Positions 58,864 through 64,000 of a stretch of 64,000 nucleotides of DNA are shown here, piece after piece (the stretch's first letter is position 1; each line of letters starts with the position of its first letter). The position numbers and the translations under genes are program-made. The notes beneath the pieces are model-generated. The model worked only from the letters and a program-made list of their open reading frames with translations, did no database searches and was not told the DNA's origin. Origin of the DNA: Microbacterium sp. Gd 4-13 (GTDB lineage: Bacteria; Actinomycetota; Actinomycetes; Actinomycetales; Microbacteriaceae). The stretch lies in NCBI RefSeq assembly GCF_003095395.1, contig NZ_QEIJ01000007.1, positions 62,001-126,000 on the forward strand. The letters run 5' to 3'.

Positions 58864-59220
58864 TCAGCCGTCGCCGGCCTCGCGCGCCGCGATCTTGCGC
58901 TCCCGCATCGCGAGGAAGAGCGGGAACGTGAAGGCGAACGCCGTCACCGCCGAGAGCACCACATAGAGCCATGCGCGTTTCATGCGGAGCCGCCGGGCCT
59001 CGGCGAAGATCAGCACCACCCCGGCGATGGCGACGACCAGCAGGTCGACGCCGATCGACGACACCGCCGGGCCGCTGCCGAACAGGTCGGCGAAGTAGTT
59101 GCGTCCTTCGATGACCGTCCAGGCGTTCAGCGCGAAGGTCCACACCAGTCCGACGATCGACAGTGCGAGGTAGATGAACGCCCGGGGCGTCCAGTGCTTC
59201 GTGATCGCGCGTTCGCTCAT
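58864..59220 (-). CDS. DUF2834 membrane protein
   Basis: 118 residues with three helices: FIYLALSIVGLVWTFALNAW, VDLLVVAIAGVVLIFAEARR and AWLYVVLSAVTAFAFTFPLF. The E-A-R-R-L and F-P-L-F-L-A-M-R-E-R blocks match DUF2834, a small family with unknown function. Its promoter, TACGGT six bases before the ATG, is overlapped by the ACTCCC-GA-GGGAGT palindrome, which is like the one upstream of the kinase-regulator pair at the window's left side. Confidence 0.8.
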   Translation of the reverse strand: MSERAITKHWTPRAFIYLALSIVGLVWTFALNAWTVIEGRNYFADLFGSGPAVSSIGVDLLVVAIAGVVLIFAEARRLRMKRAWLYVVLSAVTAFAFTFPLFLAMRERKIAAREAGDG

Positions 59221-59226
59221 GCTCGC

Positions 59227-59232
59227 ACCGTA
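59227..59232 (-). promoter_or_regulatory. -10 box for the DUF2834 gene
   Basis: TACGGT on the minus strand, six bases before ATG 59220, overlapped by the palindrome at 59231-59246. Confidence 0.6.
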
Positions 59233-59246
59233 CTCCCGAGGGAGTG
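59231..59246. promoter_or_regulatory. Palindrome ACTCCC-GA-GGGAGT, partner of the site at 2810
   Basis: The arms ACTCCC and GGGAGT share the core of the palindrome upstream of the kinase-regulator operon. It overlaps the DUF2834 -10 box, so a bound dimer would block or alter transcription there. Confidence 0.55.
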
Positions 59247-59302
59247 AGTTGCCGCAATGCGGGGTATCCCGAGGCGTCGTGCGCCCCATTCGTGGCAACT
59301 CA
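59245..59302. repeat. Inverted repeat TGAGTTGCC, 40-nt spacer
   Basis: TGAGTTGCC (59245-59253) and GGCAACTCA (59294-59302) with a GGGG/CCCC pair inside. Right next to the palindrome at 59231. Confidence 0.55.
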
Positions 59303-59392
59303 GGTGCGACGCATACGCATACGCTCCCGCAACACCGCAGCGGGTGTACTCGTCACGTCGGCCCGCCCGAGCCGGCGGAAAGGGCCGTTTCG

Positions 59393-59839
59393 ATGACCGC
59401 TGCCACCACCCGCAGCATCCGCCTCTTCGCCGCCGCGCTCGCGGTCGGTATGGTCGCGCTGCTCACGCTCGCCCCGAGGTCGATCGTGTCGCCCGCGCGC
59501 GGGCAGTTCATGCGACTGATGGATGCTTCGCTCGCCCCGCTGGTCGACGCCATTCCTTACGGCGACGCCGAGCGCGTGCTCAACGTGCTCATGTTCGTGC
59601 CTCTCGGCGCGACGATCGCCCTCCTGCTGCATCGCCGCGCGTGGCCGCTCGCGGTCGTGGCGGGCTTCGGCCTGTCGGCGGCGGTGGAGTACGCGCAGGC
59701 CTCGATTCCGGGGAGGGTTCCCGACCTCGACGACGTCTTCTGGAACACACTCGGCGCTGTCGTCGGCGTCGCCGCCGTCACGGTTCCGCGCATAGCGGGC
59801 GCGATCGTGACCCGCATCCCGCACCGCGCGGGGCGGTGA
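59393..59839 (+). CDS. VanZ-family membrane protein
   Basis: 148 residues with four helices. The VanZ-like core is NVLMFVPLGATIALLLHR, then the SAAVEYAQASIPGRVPDLDD segment with the conserved E-x-x-Q and R-x-P-D-x-x-D residues, and WNTLGAVVGVAAV. The name comes from a teicoplanin-resistance accessory protein; most members are not resistance genes and their role is unknown. GGAAAGG is nine bases before the ATG. Confidence 0.85.
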   Translation: MTAATTRSIRLFAAALAVGMVALLTLAPRSIVSPARGQFMRLMDASLAPLVDAIPYGDAERVLNVLMFVPLGATIALLLHRRAWPLAVVAGFGLSAAVEYAQASIPGRVPDLDDVFWNTLGAVVGVAAVTVPRIAGAIVTRIPHRAGR

Positions 59840-59937
59840 GCCCATACATCATCGAGACCCGCCACCCCTGCGACCCGCCCAGGTCGGCGCGGTAGAACGG
59901 AGGGACCAGCCGCCACCGTCCCACCGAGAGGGCTCCG

Positions 59938-59991
59938 ATGACGACCACCCCGCTCCGCGCACCCGACCTCCGACCGGAGGTCGCGCGATGA
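59938..59991 (+). CDS. 17-residue leader ORF coupled to the GH13 gene
   Basis: ATG 59938 opens a 17-codon frame (MTTTPLRAPDLRPEVAR) whose TGA overlaps the ATG of the GH13 gene (ATGA at 59988-59991). GAGAGG lies six bases before it, and GGAGG inside it is the ribosome site of the next gene. This layout suggests translational coupling or attenuation. The peptide has no recognisable motif. Confidence 0.5.
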   Translation: MTTTPLRAPDLRPEVAR

Positions 59992-61643
59992 GACTCACCG
60001 ATACCAGCGACCTGTGGTGGAAGACCGCGGTCTTCTACAACCTCGACGTCAAGACCTACCTCGACACCGACGACGACGGAGTCGGAGACCTGCGCGGACT
60101 CGCGCAGCGCCTCGACTATCTCGCCGAGCTCGGCGTCACCTGTCTGTGGCTCGCGCCGTTCTACCCGTCGCCGCAGCGCGACAACGGCTACGACATCCAG
60201 GACTACTACGGCGTCGATCCGCGCTACGGAACCCTCGGCGACATGGTCGAGGTGCTCCGCACCGCCCGCGACCGCGGCATGCGGGTGATCGTCGACCTCG
60301 TCGTGAACCACACATCCGACGAGCATCCGTGGTTCCAGGACGCACGCTCGAGCCCCGACAGCCGCTACCGCCATTTCTACTCGTGGCGAGACGACGTGCC
60401 CGACGATGCGCCGGCGAGCATGTTCCCCGACGTCGAAGACGGCGTGTGGACCTTCGACGAGACGGCCGGGCAGTACTACAAGCACTCGTTCTACCGGCAC
60501 CAGCCCGACCTCGCGACCGATCACCCCGAGGTGCGCGAAGAGATCGCGAAGGTGCTCGGCTTCTGGCTCGAGCTGGGCATCGACGGATTCCGCGTCGACG
60601 CCGTGCCGTTCCTCATCGACGGCGACGGCGGTCCCGAGCACGAGTTCCTCCGCACTCTGCGCGGCTACGTCTCACGGCGGCGCGGGGCGGCGATGCTGCT
60701 CGGCGAGGTCAACCTGCCCTACGACGAGCAGCTCGCCTTCTTCGGTGACTCGGACGGCGACGAACTCACGATGCAGTTCGACTTCGTCGCCAACCAGCGG
60801 CTCTACCTGGCTCTCGCGCGACAGGATGCAGCGCCCCTGCGCGACGCGCTGCTCTCCCGCCCCTCGATCGCCCTCGGCAATCAGTGGGGCAACTTCGTGC
60901 GCAACCACGACGAGCTCACCCTCGATCAACTGAGCGCCGACGAGCGCGAAGAAGTGTTCGAGGCCTTCGCGCCCGAGAAAGGTCAGCGCATCCACGATCG
61001 CGGCATCACCCGCCGCCTGCCGTCGATGCTCGAGGGCGATCCCCGCCGCATCCGCATGGTCTACAGTCTGATCTTCTCGCTACCGGGAGCCCCCGTGCTC
61101 TACTACGGCGAAGAGATCGGAATGGGGGAAGACCCCCGCATCACGGGCAGCCGTGCCGCGGTGCGAACGCCGATGCAGTGGACGGATGCTGCCGGAGCGG
61201 GCTTCTCCGACGCCGACCCCGACGACATGGTCGCGCAGGTCGTCGCGGGCGGGTTTGCTCCGCAGCACATCAACGTCTCACAGCAGCGGCACGATCCCGG
61301 GTCGTTCCTGCGCTTCGTGCAGGAGCTGATCCGCACGTATCGGGCTGCCCCCGAGATCGGCTGGGGAGAGCTGGCGATCCTCGACCAGCCGCATTCGTGC
61401 GTGCTCGCGCACTCGGTGACAAGCGAACTCGGGATGCTCGTCGCGGCACACAACTTCGCACCCGACGGACGCACGTTCCGCATCGACATCGCGGGTGCCG
61501 ACGAAGGCTGGCGCGTCGTCAGCCTGCTCGGCGACGACCCTGCGCCGGTGGCATTGGACGACCGCGGATTCGACGTCGAACTCGGCGGGTACGGCCACCA
61601 GTGGTGGCGTGTGATCCGCCCCGGGGAGCGGCGGATCGCGTGA
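59988..61643 (+). CDS. GH13 alpha-amylase/trehalose-synthase-like enzyme
   Basis: 551 residues. (beta/alpha)8 barrel sites: DLVVNHTS (region I), GFRVDAVPF with nucleophile D204 (region II), LLGEVNLP with acid/base E240 (region III) and FVRNHDEL with D308 (region IV), then a C-terminal sheet domain. The start WWKTAVFYNLDVKTYLDTD and the HSFYRHQPDL stretch are closest to trehalose-synthase-like GH13 members, but the length lacks the maltokinase fusion. It acts on maltose, sucrose or short alpha-glucans inside the cell; which is not certain. Confidence 0.88.
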   Translation: MRLTDTSDLWWKTAVFYNLDVKTYLDTDDDGVGDLRGLAQRLDYLAELGVTCLWLAPFYPSPQRDNGYDIQDYYGVDPRYGTLGDMVEVLRTARDRGMRVIVDLVVNHTSDEHPWFQDARSSPDSRYRHFYSWRDDVPDDAPASMFPDVEDGVWTFDETAGQYYKHSFYRHQPDLATDHPEVREEIAKVLGFWLELGIDGFRVDAVPFLIDGDGGPEHEFLRTLRGYVSRRRGAAMLLGEVNLPYDEQLAFFGDSDGDELTMQFDFVANQRLYLALARQDAAPLRDALLSRPSIALGNQWGNFVRNHDELTLDQLSADEREEVFEAFAPEKGQRIHDRGITRRLPSMLEGDPRRIRMVYSLIFSLPGAPVLYYGEEIGMGEDPRITGSRAAVRTPMQWTDAAGAGFSDADPDDMVAQVVAGGFAPQHINVSQQRHDPGSFLRFVQELIRTYRAAPEIGWGELAILDQPHSCVLAHSVTSELGMLVAAHNFAPDGRTFRIDIAGADEGWRVVSLLGDDPAPVALDDRGFDVELGGYGHQWWRVIRPGERRIA

Positions 61644-61683
61644 ACGTGCGCGCGGCGGCTCTCAGGACTGACAGGATCAGCAG

Positions 61684-63174
61684 ATGAAATGGCGCGCCCT
61701 CGTCTCCCGGATCCCGGCCCTGGTCAAGACGCTCTCACCGGTCGTCTTGGTGGTCGACATCGTGATCCGCGTCGTCGCCGTGATCGCCGTCCCCCGCAAC
61801 CGGCGCCCTACGTCGGCCATGGCCTGGCTGATGGCGATCTTCATCGCGCCGATCCCGGGCAGCCTGCTGTTCGGCCTCTTCGGAAGCTCAAAGCTCCCGC
61901 GCGACCGGCGCAATCGCCAGCGCGAGATCAACGACCTGATTCTCGAGCACACGCAGGGGATCGACGAGGAGATCGTCGACGATCCGCGCCCGCCGTGGTT
62001 CGCATCGGTCGCCCAGCTGAACCGCACCCTGGGGGCGATGCCCCTGCTCGAGGGCAACGCCGCGCGACTGTACCCGCACTATGAGGGCTCGATCGCGGCG
62101 ATGACGGATGCTGTCGATGCGGCGCGCCGGTACGTGCACGTGGAGTTCTACATCCTCGCGCGCGACAAGACGACGATCGGCTTCTTCGATGCGCTGAAGC
62201 GCGCGAGCGAGCGAGGCGTGCAGGTTCGCGTGCTCTTCGACCACTGGGCGACGATCACGAACCCCGAGGGGCGCAACACCCGTCGATGGCTGCAGGAGAA
62301 CAGCATCCGGTTCGAGGAGATGCTGCCCTTCCACCCCACCAAGGGCATGTGGCGCCGCCCCGATCTGCGCAACCACCGCAAGATCGTCGTGGTCGACGGC
62401 AAGATCGCCTTCACCGGATCGCAGAACATGATCGACAGCAGCTACAACAAGAAGGGCAACATCCGGCGCGGTCTGCAGTGGGTCGACCTGATGGTGCGCC
62501 TGGAAGGACCGGCGGCGATCGGTCTCGACGCGCTCTTCATCACCGACTGGTACAGCGAAACCGACGAGCTACCTGATGTCTCCGACGTCGACGAGATGAC
62601 CGTCGACCACAGCGACCCCGGCACGTTCGAGTGCCAGGTCGTGCCGAGCGGACCGGGGTTCGACGGCGAGAACAACCTCAAGCTCTTCAACGCGCTCGTC
62701 TACTCGGCGCAGAAGAGGCTCATCATCGCCAGCCCGTACTTCGTGCCCGACGATTCGATGCTCTACGCCATTACGACCGCGGCCGAGCGTGGGGTCGACG
62801 TGCAGCTGTTCGCGTGCGAGGTCGCCGACCAGTTCCTCGTCTACCACGCGCAGCGTTCGTACTACGAGGCGCTGCTGCGGGCCGGTGTGCGCATCTTCTT
62901 GTACGAGAAGCCGATCGTGCTGCACTCTAAGCACTTCACGATCGACGACCAAGTCGCCGTGATCGGGTCGAGCAACATGGACATGCGCTCGTTCAGCCTC
63001 AACTTCGAGGTGTCGCTGCTCGTGCACGGCCGCGAGTTCGTCGACGACCTGCGCCACATCGAGAACGACTACCGGTCGCGCTCGAAGGAAGTGCTGCTCG
63101 AAGAGTGGCTGCAGCGCCGGGTGCCGGTGCAGGTGCTCGACAACCTCGCTCGCCTGACTGCCACCGTCCAGTAG
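61684..63174 (+). CDS. cls: Cardiolipin synthase
   Basis: 496 residues. Two N-terminal helices (about 15-37, and 45-66) anchor it. The two HKD motifs are H231-x-K233-x4-D238 (NHRKIVVVDG) and H414-x-K416-x4-D421 (HSKHFTIDD). This is the bacterial Cls phospholipase-D type that joins two phosphatidylglycerols to make cardiolipin in the membrane, or transfers a CDP-DAG headgroup. Its ATG follows CAGGAT by six bases, a leaderless start. It ends in front of a strong set of hairpins. Confidence 0.93.
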   Translation: MKWRALVSRIPALVKTLSPVVLVVDIVIRVVAVIAVPRNRRPTSAMAWLMAIFIAPIPGSLLFGLFGSSKLPRDRRNRQREINDLILEHTQGIDEEIVDDPRPPWFASVAQLNRTLGAMPLLEGNAARLYPHYEGSIAAMTDAVDAARRYVHVEFYILARDKTTIGFFDALKRASERGVQVRVLFDHWATITNPEGRNTRRWLQENSIRFEEMLPFHPTKGMWRRPDLRNHRKIVVVDGKIAFTGSQNMIDSSYNKKGNIRRGLQWVDLMVRLEGPAAIGLDALFITDWYSETDELPDVSDVDEMTVDHSDPGTFECQVVPSGPGFDGENNLKLFNALVYSAQKRLIIASPYFVPDDSMLYAITTAAERGVDVQLFACEVADQFLVYHAQRSYYEALLRAGVRIFLYEKPIVLHSKHFTIDDQVAVIGSSNMDMRSFSLNFEVSLLVHGREFVDDLRHIENDYRSRSKEVLLEEWLQRRVPVQVLDNLARLTATVQ

Positions 63175-63236
63175 CGCGGCACCGCCGGAGATGTCAGCCG
63201 CGGGCGGCCGGTCGCCCGTGAGCCGTGTCTCATGCG

Positions 63237-63306
63237 CAGAATGCAGGAAGAAACCCGTCTCGCGGCGCCGCACGGGCCGCTGCTGCGCCGTTCTTCCTGG
63301 ATTCTG
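63237..63306. repeat. Two-tier palindrome after cls
   Basis: Outer arms CAGAATGCAGGAAGAA (63237-63252) and TTCTTCCTGGATTCTG (63291-63306) pair at 15 of 16 positions; inside CCCGT pairs with ACGGG. It lies between convergent genes. Confidence 0.7.
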
Positions 63307-63323
63307 AGCCGGAGACGGCTCAG
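63304..63323. terminator. Tetraloop hairpin between cls and the histidine kinase gene
   Basis: CTGAGCCG (63304-63311), GAGA loop (GNRA class), CGGCTCAG (63316-63323): a perfect 8-bp stem overlapping the end of the larger palindrome. Confidence 0.7.
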
Positions 63324-63337
63324 ACGTGCCCGCCACC

Positions 63338-64000
63338 TCAGCGCGGCAGCACGACGCGCACGAGCAGACCGCCCTCGGGGCGCGCCGTCACGTCGAGCGC
63401 CCCGTCGTGGGCACGCACGATCGACGCCACGATCGCGAGGCCGAGCCCCGCGCCCTGGTGCCCCGACTCGGTACGCGTGCGTCCGGCGCCGCGCACGAAC
63501 GGCTCCGTCAGCGTTGCGGCGACCGCGGGGTCGAGCGTGACACCGCTGTTCTCCACGGTCAGCGCCGCCCATCGATCGCCCGGCGTCACGGTCAGTCTCA
63601 CCCAGCCATCGGGCTCGTTGTGCACGATCGCGTTGTGCAGCAGGTTCGCGGCGAGCTGACCGATCAGGGCTCGATTCGCCGTGATCTCGGCGGAGGGCAG
63701 CGATACCCGACCGCGGATGCTGCGCGCCTCCGCCTCTGCCTGCACGTCCTTCAGCGCGATCGAGGCGACCGCCGCGAGGTCGATCGTCTCGATCGGGAGT
63801 CCGCCGCGGCCCACGCGGGCGAGGGTGAGGAGCGCCTCGGTCGTCGCGATCGCACGGTCGTTGGTGGAGCCGATGCGCTGGAGTAGCACGTCAATGTCCC
63901 GGCCGGCCGGGTCGGCCTGGCCGACTTCGACCATCGTGCGGATGATCGCGTGCGGCGTCCGCAGCTCGTGCGAGGCGTTCGCGGCGAAGCGTCGTTCCTC
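63338..64000 (-). CDS. Sensor histidine kinase, C-terminal part (HisKA class)
   Basis: The frame runs off the right edge. The first visible residues (EERRFAANASHELRTPHAII) are the H box with the phospho-acceptor His, so only the HisKA box and HATPase domain are in the window. HATPase features: LAANLLHNAIVHNE (N box), LTVENSGV, and HQGAGLGLAIVASIV (G2). It is of the EnvZ/OmpR kinase type, so the missing start holds a sensor. The regulator gene should lie upstream on the minus strand beyond 64000. Stop at 63338. Confidence 0.9.
   Translation of the reverse strand, partial: EERRFAANASHELRTPHAIIRTMVEVGQADPAGRDIDVLLQRIGSTNDRAIATTEALLTLARVGRGGLPIETIDLAAVASIALKDVQAEAEARSIRGRVSLPSAEITANRALIGQLAANLLHNAIVHNEPDGWVRLTVTPGDRWAALTVENSGVTLDPAVAATLTEPFVRGAGRTRTESGHQGAGLGLAIVASIVRAHDGALDVTARPEGGLLVRVVLPR

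Noticed and set aside
59393..59839. VanZ-type protein as a glycopeptide resistance gene
   Set aside because: Only the small membrane domain is shared and no van cluster is near; most relatives have no role in resistance.
1..64000. CRISPR arrays, tRNA/rRNA genes, insertion sequences, prophage or integrase genes, biosynthetic clusters
   Set aside because: Searched by eye; no direct-repeat array, no cloverleaf with CCA end, no transposase DDE or tyrosine recombinase signatures, and no PKS/NRPS motifs.

Overview
The window is chromosomal DNA of a high-GC actinobacterium, most likely a member of the Microbacteriaceae close to Microbacterium (inference). The reasons are very GC-rich codon use, many genes starting directly 6-7 bases after a TAnnnT -10 box with no Shine-Dalgarno site, small protein families typical of that group, and a strongly over-used GGATGCTGC word. 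No integron, prophage, CRISPR array, IS element, rRNA or tRNA gene was seen. The window reads as ordinary chromosome with about 75 genes, both ends falling inside genes.

Layout. 1-5.9 kb: end of a PHP-domain phosphoesterase, a SHOCT protein, a DesK/NarL-type two-component pair, a stand-alone 5'-3' exonuclease, a small protein whose start may be frameshifted, and two exported proteins. 5.9-14.2 kb: a CMP/dCMP-type deaminase, a Pro-rich membrane protein, a YchJ-like protein, an FAD monooxygenase-like enzyme, an FMN/F420-type PPOX protein with an NAD(P)-binding partner, a PEP-mutase-family enzyme, a LON-domain protein, an FUSC-like membrane protein and small proteins. 14.2-15.5 kb: ohrR-ohr organic-peroxide defence next to a decayed MFS gene. 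15.5-22.3 kb: SGNH lipoprotein, ACT protein, a five-gene minus-strand run (two small proteins, DUF2238, endonuclease/phosphatase, glycosyltransferase), TrhO, DUF3054 and cold-shock protein. 22.5-26.1 kb: FAD oxidoreductase, a DinB2-type polymerase with an aliphatic steric gate, and msrBA. 26.1-30 kb: a decayed S51-like gene and efeUOB iron uptake under a clear DtxR/IdeR-type box. 30.2-32.7 kb: SDR, DUF2256 and a photolyase-related protein that has lost the iron-sulfur cysteines. 32.7-38 kb: a CitAB-type two-component system divergent from tctCBA. 38-48.4 kb: a lipoprotein, then an Lrp-like regulator, an alpha/beta hydrolase, a creatinase-like M24 protein, a DppABC-type importer, an M19 dipeptidase and a fused DppDF ATPase, which together look like one peptide/amide-use module. 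48.4-53.5 kb: pgi and housekeeping genes. 53.6-57.1 kb: orphan NMT1-like binding protein, phosphoribosyltransferase and Rossmann protein divergent from a LacI regulator with a palindrome between them. 57-64 kb: small genes, a GH13 enzyme preceded by a coupled leader ORF, cardiolipin synthase and the C-terminal part of a histidine kinase.

Together the genes cover oxidative-damage defence (ohr, msrAB, efeB, photolyase-related, DinB2), iron, tricarboxylate and peptide uptake, and envelope upkeep. The most unusual items are the cysteine-free photolyase relative, the creatinase-like site in an M24 protein inside a peptide operon, the DinB2 steric-gate Ile, two copies of a 73-nt hairpin element with identical 29-15-29 geometry, several two-tier intergenic palindromes, and the paired GTACTCCC-N2-GGGAGTAC sites.
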